The position numbers were made by a program, and so were the translations under genes. Below the pieces are notes generated by a model, which was not told where the DNA came from, made no database searches, and was given only the letters and a program-made list of their open reading frames with translations. DNA of 64,000 nucleotides. Source: Phragmites australis. Lineage: Eukaryota; Streptophyta; Magnoliopsida; Poales; Poaceae. This document shows positions 1-10,905 of this stretch, one piece after another. Position 1 is the first letter of the stretch. The number at the start of each line of letters is the position of its first letter. The DNA is taken from the NCBI RefSeq assembly GCF_958298935.1, contig NC_084932.1, forward strand, positions 18,827,501 through 18,891,500, in the 5' to 3' direction.

Positions 1-68
1 TCGACCACTAGTCACTTTAACCATCTACTCATGTTCGACCACTAGTCGAGTCAACCATCAAGTCATGT
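1..68. repeat. 34-bp direct tandem repeat, two copies, at the window edge
   Basis: Positions 1-34 and 35-68 align along their length, each beginning TCGACCACTAGTC and ending CATGT, with a handful of substitutions. The array may continue to the left of the window. Confidence 0.75.
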
Positions 69-1027
69 CACATTCGTAAAAAAAAGATTCACTCATTGGT
101 TTCTTCCTATTCTAATTCCTTCCTACATGTAAAATGTGTTATAGAATAAGACGTGTTGCATATAGTCTAGTGACATATTCGTGCATCCTGATGTTTTCTA
201 TTATTTTGATTTTTTAAATTCTAATTTTTTTTTATTTTTTCTATTATTTCTGATTTTTTATAAAAATATCTATTTTTTTCTGATTTTTCAGGTTTTTTAA
301 ATTTTCCTGATTTTTTTATAACTTTTCCTGATTTCTCTATTATTTTTTAAAAAATATCTGATTTTTCTATTTTCCTGAGTTTTTATTTTTTTTCCCTATT
401 TTCTTAATTTTGTGATTCTTTCTATTATTTATAATTTTTAAATTGAGTAAAATGCTACGCAGGCGCTCGATGGCACACCACTATACACCAGAGTAGGGTG
501 ACCTATAATGCATAACTTAATAATATTAATAATCTAAATCTACGGTTTAAGAGTCTATGGACCTAATAACACAGCTTGATAAGTTTAAGGACATCAAATG
601 TATTTTAATTTTTTTTTTATAACATTTCATGGTTAGCCTGAGTGTTATGCAGATATCTTTCACCCTAAATTTCCATTGTCACATACGAAGGTGACAAAGA
701 CATCAGGAAATTTTGGAATGTACTCAAACGTACACAATTTACGTTTATAATGCAGAAAGAGCAACAATATGCTAACATTGAACTCCTATATCCTTCTCTG
801 CTTTTAACTATAGTTTCTATGAAAATACGCTTTTCAGGCTCTTAAACAAAAATCTTAAATGTTATCCAACTCTTAGTGGGCATAGGCACTGATACTCATG
901 AAGACGCCTGACTAACAAAACACCATACATTTCAGTTTGGAAGATTTGCTGGATCGATAAACTAAACTGTATTAATCATATGCTTGTTTAAAAGTGAATA
1001 GGTGACAAAGAAAGATGGTAGTCATCA
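69..1027. other. AT-rich spacer, no gene seen
   Basis: The stretch is dominated by T-rich runs (about 180-430) and has no long open frame on either strand. I found no recognisable protein motif or transposon terminus. It may be the flank into which the next element inserted. Confidence 0.5.
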
Positions 1028-1446
1028 CCTAGCTACTCGGGCTTGATTTAATTGGTATCAACGGAGTGAGCTTTTCTCCGTGCCCTTTTTTTCCACTGGA
1101 TTTTTAGATGGAGTTTTTAGCGAGATGTACGTACCAACTATAAACATGGGTCCTTTCCTAGTAGTAGCTATTTGGACTGCTATCCCATCAGAGCTTACAG
1201 TTAAAGGACTACTGTTTGAGAAAAGGCTCATACCTACAAAGGAGCCCATGTAGCAAAGCAGCTCATGTCAAGGCCCAAAGACCTCTTTGTAATATTTGTA
1301 TCACACCAAGGAATGAAGAGGAAGTTTCACCTCACCTAAAGGACCCAAGGGGTTAAAGGTAGGGGTTGATTCCTCTCATCTCCACTCTCTCTCTCTCTTT
1401 GCCTGAAATGAACCATTCAGCACTGTAGCTAAAAATAATTCCAACA
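1028..1446 (+). repeat. Left LTR of the LARD-like element
   Basis: It matches 6322-6738 through most of its length and ends with the same CCAACA. The first bases do not show the TGTTAGCTC start of the partner, so the edge was eroded or mutated. Substitutions and small indels are scattered along the alignment, so the insertion is not recent. Confidence 0.7.
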
Positions 1447-2099
1447 GTAGGCATCGACTGTGGGGATCCGGTTCCAAAGAGTGAGAATGCCTTCGTACCA
1501 AGCTTTAAGCCTGCGGATCTGCTAGGCATCGCTCTGCTCTCGCGGCCCAGCTACACATGGGCCTTTAGATAACCAACCCTTCGGATCATTGGGCGTTAGC
1601 CTTCGTACCAGGCCTTCGGCCCACTAGGCCATTGGGCCAATGGTCGTTGGCATTCGACCCGGTGGGCCTTCGAATCAATCAGCGTTGTCCTTTCGACCAG
1701 GCATTCAGACTACTCGACCTTCAGACAACCACACCTATTCCACCACATCAATCCTTCGGATAAGGCCTTCGCGAGCCGGGCGCGAGCCTTCAGAACAGCG
1801 GGCTTCGCAACCATCACATGTGCTGCGCGTCAGACGAGCTTCGGGTAGGCCTTTGGATCACGCTCGCGGCTTGTGAGGCCCAGTCAGTAGGACTTCGGAT
1901 GGAGGCCCGAACTTCAGTGCGCGACACGAGCCTACCTTCAGGCTGGCGCAGTGAGGCCTTCGGCTGGCGAGGGCCCAGCCGAGCTTCGACTGGCAAAGGG
2001 GCGTGGTCCACCTTCTTTTCCTAGCAAGGGGTGTGGTCCAGGTAAGCCTACACGCCCCTTCCCACCTGTTATTTTTGTGCTACATCTGCAAAAAGAACA

Positions 2100-2165
2100 T
2101 GCCCCAACCAGGAATCGAGCCCTAATCTGCACTACGATAGGGTGACATTCAACCACCAGACCGCT
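2100..2165 (-). other. tRNA-like segment with box A/box B motifs inside the LARD
   Basis: On the minus strand 2146-2159 reads TGGTGGTTGAATG, like a pol III box A. About 25 nt on, 2111-2121 reads GGCTCGATTCC, one change from the box B consensus GGTTCGANTCC. Clover-leaf pairing is poor, so this is not a functional tRNA gene. It may be a tRNA-derived (SINE-like) fragment carried in the element. Confidence 0.4.
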
Positions 2166-2379
2166 CGTGCTTTTGTGTCTATCTAGACACGTTTTATCAC
2201 AGACTTTATCTTCAAAGCATGTGTACCACATATGATAGCAGTCATAGGGCTTCGACGAGCACATCGTTTTTGTCTAATGTCATATAGCTAGTGTCGTGCG
2301 TGGTATAGTTGTTGGCTAGGGAGTGATTTTCCCTCCCGTTGAAGTTTAGCTGCTTGCCTTGGGCTTAGCACCAGGGTGT

Positions 2380-4400
2380 TAGCTCATACTGGAGATTGTT
2401 CTAAGCAGGGCATGCCTTCGTCAGTTATTCGTGCAAGATTCTTACGACCGTGGTTTTGTTTACGTGTTGTATGGCTTCGGCTTTCAGAACACTTAAGCTA
2501 GTCGGCAAGGGAGTTTTGCCCTTTTAGGCTTCGTTAGCACATTTTACCTCGCTAGGGACTATTTTTCCTCCCGCATGCAGCCGAGGCCTGCCACATATTT
2601 GTTCATTACTCGCATTTCATCCTACATACTTGTTTTACCTAATCATTATTCATTGCGATGTGCCTAAGCAAGGGATCTTGCATACCTATGTCGCAATGTT
2701 TTCGTACACATGCTATGCATCACAGCTGTATGACGAAGCACTTAATTTCGAGCATTTGCATTGTATAGATGCATCAAATTATTTATTCTTCATTTACATG
2801 CCGAAGCATTTAAATGCGGTAATCTACACCTTTCACGCACGGAAGTATTTATTCTACGCACATGTTTATTTTCCGCATGCTTGCATTATGTGTGCATCAA
2901 AGCACTAACGTTATTCACATGTGCCGAAGCATTTACTTTACACGCGCAACGCGTCTATAAGCCAAAATGCTTATTTTTCGCGTATTTGTGTTACATATGC
3001 ACCAAATTAGTTACTCAAATGTTACCCTTCGTGTGCTCGCTTTACTACATGCCGAAGCACACTACTCTTTCTAATGTGCATTTATAGTATTCTTAACCTT
3101 TGCAAAAAAAAATTATTATTCGTATACAGCTCTTTACCCTTCGCATGAGGGGATTTGTTTCTCAAAGTGTACGATATACCCTTCGCGTGAATAAATAAAC
3201 GAATGAGAGCTCTTTACCTAAGTATTTATCTCTACATGCGTGCATCGCATCTACCTATCACTTGTATATCGAAACGCTTATTTTTCATGCGTTCGCGTTA
3301 CATTTGCATCGAAACACGTATTTTTCGCATGAATGCCGAAGTATTCACTTTCTGCGTTTGCATAGCATAAACTAATTGAAGTACTTATTTTTACCCTTCA
3401 CAAGTATATACGAGTTTTTATTTTTCGCTTGAGGGGCTATTTCTCCCTCCCATGCAGATACTTATCCTTCGTATGATATTACTCAATATTACATGTTGAA
3501 ATGTCTACTCTTCGCATACTCGCATCACATATGCTCATATTGTACGCGTGCCAAAGCATTTACTCTTTCGAATACATGTACTAACCCTTCCCTCGAGGAA
3601 CTTCATTCCTTATTTGTAAGTTTTAGCCTTTCGTATAGGGTCTTTACCCTTCGCTTAGAGTTTTAATTCTTCGATACTCGAGGAACGTTTTGCATTGTAT
3701 AAGTGCATCGGGATATTTAGTCTCCGCGTATGTTTACCTTTTCTTTACGCTTGCATTAGATATGCATCGAAGCGTTTATCCTTCGCATAGTTACTGAAGT
3801 ATTCATTTTCTTTACACTTGCATTACTTATGTGCATCGAAGCAACTATTCTTACCATCGCGCGTGCGAAGCAAGTGTTCTTCAGGCACTGGCATTACATA
3901 TGTATCAAAATGTTCACCCTTCGCTCGTATGGTGAAGCTTTTATTTTTCGCGTGCTCTCGTTACATTTGTGTCGAAGTACATATTCTTCACATGAATGCC
4001 GGAGCATTATCTTTCGTATACTTAATACATAAATGCATCAAAGCGTTTGTTTTATGCATATGCAGATTCTTACCCTTTGCTCAAGGGAATATTTATTCCC
4101 CATACACAGGTTTTAACCTTTGCATCATTATCAAGGTGCTAATCTCTATGGTGCTTGCGTTATTTACATGCATTGAAGCACCTCTTCGTTATGTATACAG
4201 TGCCTTACCCTCCGCACAAGGGAATATTTATTCATCATGCACAAGTTTAAGCCTTTGCATGAGAAGACTCTTATTGCTCGTATATATGAATTTTAAATCT
4301 TTACAGATGGGGCTTATCCCTCATACCGAAGGTTTTATCCTTCGATGCTATATTTATCATTATGCCGAAGCGTTTACTCTTCGATTGTACTTTCCGTGCA
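2380..4400. repeat. Degenerate quasi-periodic repeat field in the LARD interior
   Basis: Phrases such as TACCCTTCGC, GCATCGAAGC and GCCGAAGCATTTA recur every 30-80 bp with loose spacing. Open frames here (for example 3818-4552 on the plus strand) follow from the repeats and match no protein family I know. I read this as decayed internal tandem sequence. Confidence 0.55.
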
Positions 4401-4447
4401 TCTATTTAACACATGCACAAAAGATAGAGGCTAAGAGTGCATGCTCC

Positions 4448-4712
4448 CGCACCGAAGGCAAAAGAGACCTTCGGGAACAAAAAGTCGAAGTGTTGCTTGA
4501 CCTTAAACAAAGGCAACGCACCTCTCGACTTAAAAACAAAAAAGGGGGCTAAGAATGTCTGCCCCGCACCGAAGGCAAAAGAGACCTTCAGGAATAAAAA
4601 GTCGCAGTATTGTTTGACCTTAAACAAAGGCAGCGCACCTCTCGACTTAAAACAAAAGACAGAGACTAAGAATATTTGCCCTCACACCGAAGGCAAAAGA
4701 GACGTTCGGATT
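4448..4712. repeat. ~117-bp tandem repeat, 2.3 copies
   Basis: Units start at 4448, 4565 and 4683, each with an ACCGAAGGCAAAAGAGAC core followed by ACCTTAAACAAAGGCA and CACCTCTCGACTTAAAA blocks. The third unit is partial. Spacing is 117 and 118 bp. Confidence 0.85.
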
Positions 4713-5179
4713 ACATTAATGCATTTAAGTATTTATTCTTCATGTCCACATACCGAATATACATCGAGTATAATGTGTATTTCATCTCTGGAAAGAGGTG
4801 TGAAGCCCCTATTGTCCTACATGATAGGAAGTCTTAGTCCCGCTAGTCCTTAGGTAAAGACAGCGCACCAAACGACTTAAAAGGCAGGCGAAGGGCCAAC
4901 AAAGAGGATCGAGATACCGCTCAGCTTCAGGTAAAGGCAACGCTCCACTCGGACCTCTGATAGCAAGTCTTGAAGACACGACCCTTTGTGTTTCGAGAAG
5001 CAGAAGATCCTTTCGTACACTGTGCATTGTCGACAACCTTCGTCGACAACCTTCGTCGACAATGGCTACTACTTCAGCAATGTCATCACCTTCGATATCG
5101 ACTCATCGTCACCTTCGGCATCGGCATCGACGCAGAGTGAGTCGCCCTCACCTTCAGCTTCAACAATGTCAATGGGACT

Positions 5180-5690
5180 CCAGATGGAGTCCTCAACGGC
5201 TTCACCCCCGTCTACTTCGGCTAGAGGGGCCTTCGGCAGTGACGACTTCACCTCCGTCAACTCCGACTACGTCGACCAGAGGGGCTTCAGCCACAACTAC
5301 TTCGCTTCGGCCGCGACGACTTCGCCTCTGTCGACCAGAGGGGCTTTTGTAGCGACTACTTCGCTTCGACCGTGACGACTTCATCTCCGTTGACTTTGAT
5401 TACGTCGACCAAAGGAGCTTCGGCCGCGACGACTTCTCCTCCATCGAATCCGACTACATCAACCAGAGGGGCTTCGGCCACGACTACTTCACTTCGGCCG
5501 CAACGAGTGTCGACTCCGACTATGTTGACCAGAGGGGCTTCGGCCGCGACTACTTCACTTCAGTCGCGACAACTCCTCTGTCGACTCCGACTACATCAAA
5601 CAGAGAGGCTTCGACCACTACTACTTCGCTTCGACCGCGACAGCTTCGCTTCCGTCGACTAGGCGATGACTACAGCCGCGACGCCTTTGA
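5180..5690. repeat. Degenerate 54-73-bp tandem array built on GACCAGAGGGGCTTCGG
   Basis: The block GACCAGAGGGGCTTCGGCC and its variants recur at about 5273, 5333, 5407, 5460 and 5527. They alternate with CGCGACGACTTC-type blocks. Open frames rich in Ser, Thr and Arg across it are by-products of the repeat and look non-coding. Confidence 0.75.
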
Positions 5691-6072
5691 TTTGTCGACT
5701 TGGACATCGACCAAAGGGCCTTCAACACACGACTTCACCTTTGGCGGCTTTGACATCAATAGAGGGTCATCATCCACGACTACTTCGCCTCCGTCGACCA
5801 TGGCATCGACCGGACAGGCTTCACTCATGATGACTTTGCCCAAGCCGACTTAAACTACGTCAACTACACGGCATCTTTCACCACTCACGAACACCGGCCA
5901 AGAGGGGCTACGGGAGGCACCGAATTAAAGTTTCATCCTGGGTCCCAAGAGTTTGGCCTGCGCACGTAAGTAGAGACGCGAAGACACCATGGACTTCGAC
6001 GAGCCGCGAAACACAATACTCTTCAAACCCAGCTACCTACATTTAAGCTGCTTCCATCGAAGCCTCTACAGC

Positions 6073-6284
6073 AGCTTTCGCCAAGCACTTCACCGAAGAC
6101 CCCTTCGCCGGAACCCCCTTCGCCGACCAGGACAAAGAAGAACCTTCGACTTCCGCTGCGAAGGATCACCTCCTGAAGCCGTAGCAACAGCCTTCGCCGA
6201 GCACTTCGCCGGAACCCCCTTCGCCGACCAGGGCAAAGAACCTTCGACTTCCGCTACGGCGGAGCACCTCCTGAAGCCGTAGCA
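6073..6284. repeat. ~100-115-bp tandem duplication before the right LTR
   Basis: Two copies share GGAACCCCCTTCGCCGACCAG, AACCTTCGACTTCCGCT and ACCTCCTGAAGCCGTAGCA blocks. The first copy has an extra ~15 bp. No clear polypurine tract follows before the LTR at 6322. Confidence 0.8.
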
Positions 6285-6321
6285 GCAACCTTTGACGAGC
6301 AAGACAAAGCATAGTTATGAG

Positions 6322-6738
6322 TGTTAGCTCTAGCAACCATGTAAGGAACATGCACATATACACGCTATTTTCTCCATGCCCTTTTTTCCCACTGAATTTT
6401 TGGGATTGAGTTTTTAGCGAGGCGTATATGTCAATAATAAACCAAAGTCCTTTCCGCATAGTAGTTGTTCGCCCTACTATCCCATTAGAGCTTGCAGTTG
6501 AGGAGCTATTATTGGGAAAAGACCCAAGCTTACAAAAGAGTCCATATAGCAAAGTAACCCATGTAAAGACTCAGACCTCTTTATAATATTTGTAACCCAC
6601 CACGGGGCGAAAAGTAAGTTTCACCTATCCCCTCACCTAAAGGACCCAAGGGGTAGGGTAAAGGTTAATTCCTCCCACCTCCAATCTCTTTGCGTAGAAT
6701 AAACTCCTTCGATACTGTAACTAAAAATAGTTCCAACA
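6322..6738 (+). repeat. Right LTR of the LARD-like element
   Basis: It starts TGTTAGCTC, ends TTCCAACA, and is 417 bp. It aligns with the left LTR from about position 6360 onward. Immediately to its right is RPA-like coding sequence on the minus strand, so the element abuts, and may have inserted into, the RPA gene of the Helitron. Confidence 0.8.
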
Positions 6739-6739
6739 G

Positions 6740-8465
6740 ATATGAAATCTGAACTACCGGGCATATGTTGAGATGTTTCACCAAACAGAACAAACTCAAG
6801 TTCATAGGTTTCGTTGGCTACCATGAGACATAATTTGTACCTACATAAAGTTTGAAATGGTAAGAAGCATGGTGTGTGTGATATAAATATAAGGTCAGTA
6901 GTACGAACGAATTGCTAAAAGGATATCAATCTATAATAAACCACGTAGAAAAAGAATAGAAGCAAATTGATCACCGATTATATACAAATGATCCAAATTG
7001 TTAAGGATATTGTTGTCATGCAAATTCTAGAATGATTAGCAGTTCAATTTCGAAAACAAACACAGTAAGGTGTGTAGTATCCTTTTGGTGTAAAGTTTGA
7101 TGGAAGTTGTCATCTATGATTAGTTATCAGCCTAGGACATTTAAATTTTGTCAGTGCAGGTTACACCTGTCTAATCACTTTTTTGTTGATATTATAAGAA
7201 ATATAACTTAAACGATGCTATTTTAGATGTTTCTAATTTTTGTGTTGGCATGTGTGTATATTCTTTACAGTAATACAGCCCGATAAAATATGGGAGGTTA
7301 GAATATTTTATCAAGTGAAATACAAATTTACTTGTATTGTAGACACTAAGCACAAAGTTAGGTATATACCCAGAAATAAAAGTTGTTTGGTCCAAAATAT
7401 TGCATCAGTTGTGAATAAGTTGTTAAAGATGAAAGGTCAAAAGTTATTCAAATGTGAAATTACTATTGAACTGCTTTCCTGGTAATGTGTATCTCGCTGA
7501 TGAGTGATTATTTATATGCAATTTCTGGCCACGGTCTATCTGTATATCTTGAGTGTACTGACATGCTGAAATAAGAATTTACTATACTGCTGCTAGCCTG
7601 TACTTGTAAATATTGTGATAGAGATTTATACCTGCAGTCAACTTCTGTGCAATCGCAATCTGGGTTGTTGCATGTATAAATTGAGCCAGTGAATATAGAT
7701 CCAGAGCGACATGCTTTACACGAAGTGTACCACCACCCTTATTCCGGAGATAATCGGGTTACTATGACCGTGCACTAGAATCACTTTGACTTTCTTTGCA
7801 AGGAAATAAAAATTTGAAAAATAGATCAGTCATGTAATATATAGTAAAAGTTAGATACAAAATTACTGCTTCGTCAAATGGGTTAGCATTTTTCAGCTCC
7901 ATCAACGTTTTGATCTGGATTTCATTCTGTATTTTTGGTTGAGATTCTAAGCCAATTTTCTTATAGGCTTGGATTCGGTAGTGAGTCTGCAAGATATTGT
8001 AATATATCTATTAGTTAGATACTGGATTTCATTATACGAAGAGTAGTAAAAAATGTTGAAGAAGATTATTGTATATATTACCTGGCATAAAAGTCATTGA
8101 TATGTGGGATATCTTCATTTATGTACCACCGACAAGCTGAGGTTCTTCCACTCGAGAATGGGGGACCTCTGTATTTTTTGTATAAAGTTCCAACAAAAAT
8201 TGCAATAACAGGCTGTTGTTGTCCATATTCATTAACTGTGTCTCCATCAAATTCATTGCCCTTGACCCCCAGAGTGATATTTCTATTTCAGTGCCACTAA
8301 GCAAAATATGAAACACAAGTTATATACAGTATATGTACTAATGGTTTTCAATAGTTCAAATGTTGAATAATGGTAATAGTACATACCTCAAATCACTTAG
8401 CATTAGAAACTGCGGTTATCTGTCAGATCACATCTGTTCCAATTTTAAGAACAAGATATGTATAC
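6740..8465 (-). pseudogene. RPA-like (replication protein A) C-terminal exons of the Helitron
   Basis: RPA large subunits bind single-stranded DNA through OB folds and a zinc finger. On the minus strand, 8095-8465 carries an OB-fold stretch with 'EIEISLWGSRA', 'KNTEVPHSR' and 'CRWYINEDIPHINDFYAR'. 7800-7992 reads 'IQIKTLMELKNANPFDE', the usual linker. 7620-7760 reads 'GWWYTSCKACRSGSIFTG' followed by 'CNNPDCDC', an RPA-C zinc finger. 6745-6835 gives 'YKLCLMVANETYELEFVLF', the start of the C-terminal OB fold. The pieces lie in order, separated by AT-rich, intron-like gaps with GTATGT-type donors. An in-frame stop breaks 'DVI*QITAVSNAK' near 8430, and small frame changes occur elsewhere. The 3' end is lost at the LARD right LTR. 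The lesions and Helitron setting argue against a working host RPA gene. Confidence 0.75.
6840..7600. other. AT-rich intron or spacer within the RPA pseudogene
   Basis: No protein motif is seen on either strand. An 81-codon plus-strand frame at 7240-7485 has no recognisable family. The position, between zinc-finger and C-terminal OB exons, fits an intron. Confidence 0.45.
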
Positions 8466-8932
8466 TAGAAAATAGGGCGCCGTTGGCGCGTCATATGGCC
8501 CGTTGTCGAGGTAGCAGTGTGCAATAAATCTATAATATTTTGCACTGTTACCATCAAAGCTTTCAAATTGTGAATTGTTACCATCAATTTCTGCAATGAA
8601 AATTGTCTCAGAAAACTCTCATTTCACTAAATGAGAATTCATCTGCTAATGTAGTTCAAACCCATAAAGGTTGTTTATCACATAGAACAGTTGAAAATGA
8701 TTAAAAACCCAAGATATATACAGTAAATAATAGATTGCATATTCCTCTATAATAGGGGGACATGGAGACACGCTCATGTCCTATTCAGGGAATTTGTGAT
8801 AAAAAGACAAATACAGCATTGGTCTAGTCTCAATAACTGAACTGATAGTCTTATGAATCAACGCTATCATTGCTTGGTATGCAAAACAGCAATTACATGA
8901 AAGAGAAACAATCATGTCAAAAAATGGATCAA

Positions 8933-9480
8933 TTGCCTGCCTTCTTGAGACCAGGACCAAGGAGACGGGGAATCTGCATGATGATGGCCTCTGATGCTAA
9001 GAAAGCATGGTACTTCTTCAAGCTTCTTAACATGGAACACTTGCCTTCACAGGATAAAGAATACCAATATATTATCTGAGCAAATTTCAAAATATCTATA
9101 TAATTAAGCAAGTTATACATAAAAATTAAAATGCAATGGAATTGGAGAAAGCACATAGTAAAAGGCCTGCTATCGCATATCACATTCACAGTTCAACAAT
9201 GCAAAATACTGCTATGTTTCAGTCAAACAGGACTATTATAGGCATGTCCAACATAAAAAAGTAAATTTTCAAGTACATGAAATTGGCATATCCTTACCTC
9301 CTCAACGTGCTGGGGGCATCACCAAGCATGCACACCTTCATCTTTGGGCAGGGGATATGGGGCAGCATAACAGAGCCGCTGAAACGCTTGTCCTTATGAG
9401 GGTCATAGTTCTTCAGACCAATCTGAAGCTCAACAGTCTCGGTGAACTTCCTGTTCCTCTCCTTGGCATACAATAAGAGT
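8933..9480 (-). pseudogene. Captured fragment of ribosomal protein L10a (uL1 family), two exons
   Basis: Ribosomal protein L10a (uL1) is a core large-subunit protein of cytosolic ribosomes. On the minus strand the first exon (about 9300-9480) encodes '[18 protein letters not shown]', then '[14 protein letters not shown]' and '[11 protein letters not shown]'. The second (about 8933-9040) encodes '[18 protein letters not shown]' and '[11 protein letters not shown]'. These are the highly conserved plant L10a segments. The first exon ends GAGGAG|GTAAGG, a good donor, so introns were retained and the fragment came from genomic DNA, not a processed mRNA. A 2-bp insertion breaks the frame at 'GDA' before the 'QHVEE' position. 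The N-terminus and C-terminal half of the protein are absent. The setting is an intron-like region of the Helitron RPA gene, typical of Helitron capture. Confidence 0.85.
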
Positions 9481-9496
9481 TCCAAGAGAAACTTAC

Positions 9497-9683
9497 CAGG
9501 GCTGGCAGACTTGCAGACCTCCCAGACTGTTCATCTGGAAGGCAATCAGCTATTGTGTAGGTGAGAATAAAGCGCTCGAAGGTACTCTGCAACCCCCTTG
9601 CTATCCACAGCATGGCTTCTTTGCTCAAACCTTTTGATGACATCTTCAGGGCTGCCATTGTTTTCAATACCCAAAAATGGACC
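9497..9683 (-). pseudogene. Captured exon of an FTSH11-like ATP-dependent zinc metalloprotease
   Basis: On the minus strand the translation runs 'NNGSPEDVIKRFEQRSHAVD', then 'SKGVAEYLRAL', and after a 1-bp frame change '[20 protein letters not shown]'. This resembles the N-terminal region, before the membrane span and AAA domain, of plant FTSH11, an organellar membrane protease. Identification rests on memory of the family ('EYLRALV', 'LPDEQSGK' and 'SLPALLQEL' type motifs). The exon ends CTG|GTAAG, a consensus donor. Only about 30 bp farther along the minus strand the L10a-like reading begins, so two unrelated genes have been placed almost end to end. AAA and peptidase domains are absent, so it is a fragment with no protease function. 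Confidence 0.65.
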
Positions 9684-10020
9684 ATCAAATCCATGGGAAC
9701 CATGTTGAATACAATGTACAGTGCAAACAAATGGAAGAAAAGAAGCGACCATGTTGAATACATATACCACTAAATAGCGATTGCACAGATACAAGGGCTC
9801 CAAAGATCAGAGAATTTGGATTATTTATCTACTAATATCATAACTTCCCTAAGTTATGCTTGCTGCTGCCAAGTATCATCATCCTTGCAAGTACATAGCA
9901 ACATCTCCTCTCTTTTGTACACTACTCATTTTATTGTACTATTTACTATTGTACTATAGAAATAAAGTAAATATTGACAGGATTAGCTTTAAGCAAACAT
10001 CTAAGTTCAATACAAAGTTG

Positions 10021-10065
10021 AAGAGATAAGATTTTGCTTATATATAAAAGAAAATCTTATCTCTT
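10021..10065. repeat. Perfect 15-bp inverted repeat with 15-bp loop
   Basis: AAGAGATAAGATTTT (10021-10035) is the exact reverse complement of AAAATCTTATCTCTT (10051-10065). The loop is TA-rich. The arms are too long for a typical Helitron 3' hairpin, and no CTRR tail follows on the minus strand. Confidence 0.85.
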
Positions 10066-10157
10066 TAATGTACCAACCAATTTCTATTACAGAGCAATTA
10101 AAGTATTATTGCACAAATTTATTTGTTCTGTACTCATATTTAGTGTTCAGAGCTCAT

Positions 10158-10905
10158 TCGGTTTCTCACACTTGCAGGGAGGACAGGCTAATTACCTATT
10201 AGTCACAACCATTTTTTTTTATTTCTTCCTCTTCTATCTTGTCATATTGAAATTCAATGCAAAAAAATTTCAGTGAATGCTGACAATCATGGTTATGTAG
10301 CGGGGCGGACAGATGTTAAGAGCTGTAATCTCAGTGAAAGATTTTAGTGGAAAATGATGTACTGTTGTGGGTAATTTCAAAACAAATAAAAAGGATGTGT
10401 TAGTGAATGCTGCATATTGTTCTAAACTAAAAATATGTACTGTTTCAATAGAAGGTGTTTCTCCTTAGATTCTTGTGTTAGTAGCAAATGATCACCAGTT
10501 TGTTCTTCAGTCTAAGCAACCTGGTAGAAAAGGAAATAAAAAAATTAGTACGTAAAATGGTAGTGAAGATGTTTGTGTTGTGATTCACAGTTAAATAGGG
10601 AAGAACGTAGCTCTTGCTTGAGCAGGCTTGCTAGCCCACCACGTATCAGATATGATACAATGCATCTTGGATATGCTGGCTGCAGAGTGTTTTTTTCTAA
10701 AATATTTGGATGGTTATTTCTTTTGGTATACTTATCTTGGGGTTTGAAATATGATATTTGCATAGTAGTTTTGTGACCTGTGAGGTATTCTTCGGTTTCT
10801 CACTTTTGCAGGGATGAGGACAGACTAATTACCTTTTAGTCAGTACTGTTTTTTTAATTTCTTCCTCTTCTATCTTGTCATATTCAAATTCAATGCAAAA
10901 AAATG
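10158..10905. repeat. Direct repeat pair of ~110 bp (10158-10270 and 10790-10905)
   Basis: Both copies begin TTCGGTTTCTCAC and contain TTGCAGGGA. They share ATTTCTTCCTCTTCTATCTT and end with TTCAATGCAAAAAAAT. Small indels separate them. They resemble intron 3' ends (pyrimidine-rich then TTGCAG|G), so they could be duplicated exon-intron borders. Confidence 0.8.

Larger units (their letters stand above)
1028..6738 (+). mobile_element. Large non-coding LTR retrotransposon (LARD-like)
   Basis: Two similar ~410-bp direct repeats flank a ~4.9-kb interior. The shared blocks include CCATCAGAGCTTACAGT-like and AAAGGACCCAAGGGGT-like segments, and both copies end TTCCAACA. The interior has no gag or pol frame and is saturated with the pentamer CTTCG. 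It carries several tandem arrays. The left repeat is followed by GGCATCGACTGTGGGGATCC, the position of a primer binding site. The right repeat begins TGTTAGCTC, giving TG...CA termini. I could not find a convincing 5-bp target duplication, and the first ~20 bp of the left LTR are diverged, so the left boundary is approximate. Orientation is inferred from the tract after the left LTR. It could belong to a non-autonomous gypsy family mobilised by a coding partner. Confidence 0.75.

Noticed and set aside
68..1027. Continuation of the Helitron RPA gene left of the LARD
   Set aside because: I looked on the minus strand for the rest of the C-terminal OB fold and found no convincing match, so a LARD insertion into the RPA exon is not demonstrated.
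2100..2165. A functional minus-strand tRNA gene
   Set aside because: Box A and B are only approximate and the arms do not pair into a clover leaf.
1640..2264. Several overlapping open frames on both strands at 1.6-2.3 kb
   Set aside because: They sit in CTTCG-rich LARD interior, have biased Arg/Ser/Pro composition, overlap each other, and match no family.
3818..4552. A 244-codon plus-strand frame
   Set aside because: It follows the quasi-periodic repeat field and ends in the 117-bp tandem array; no domain or start context supports it.
4986..5662. Ser/Thr-rich frames at 5.0-5.7 kb resembling a mucin-like protein
   Set aside because: They are produced by the tandem repeat, are open in several frames at once, and lie between LARD LTRs.
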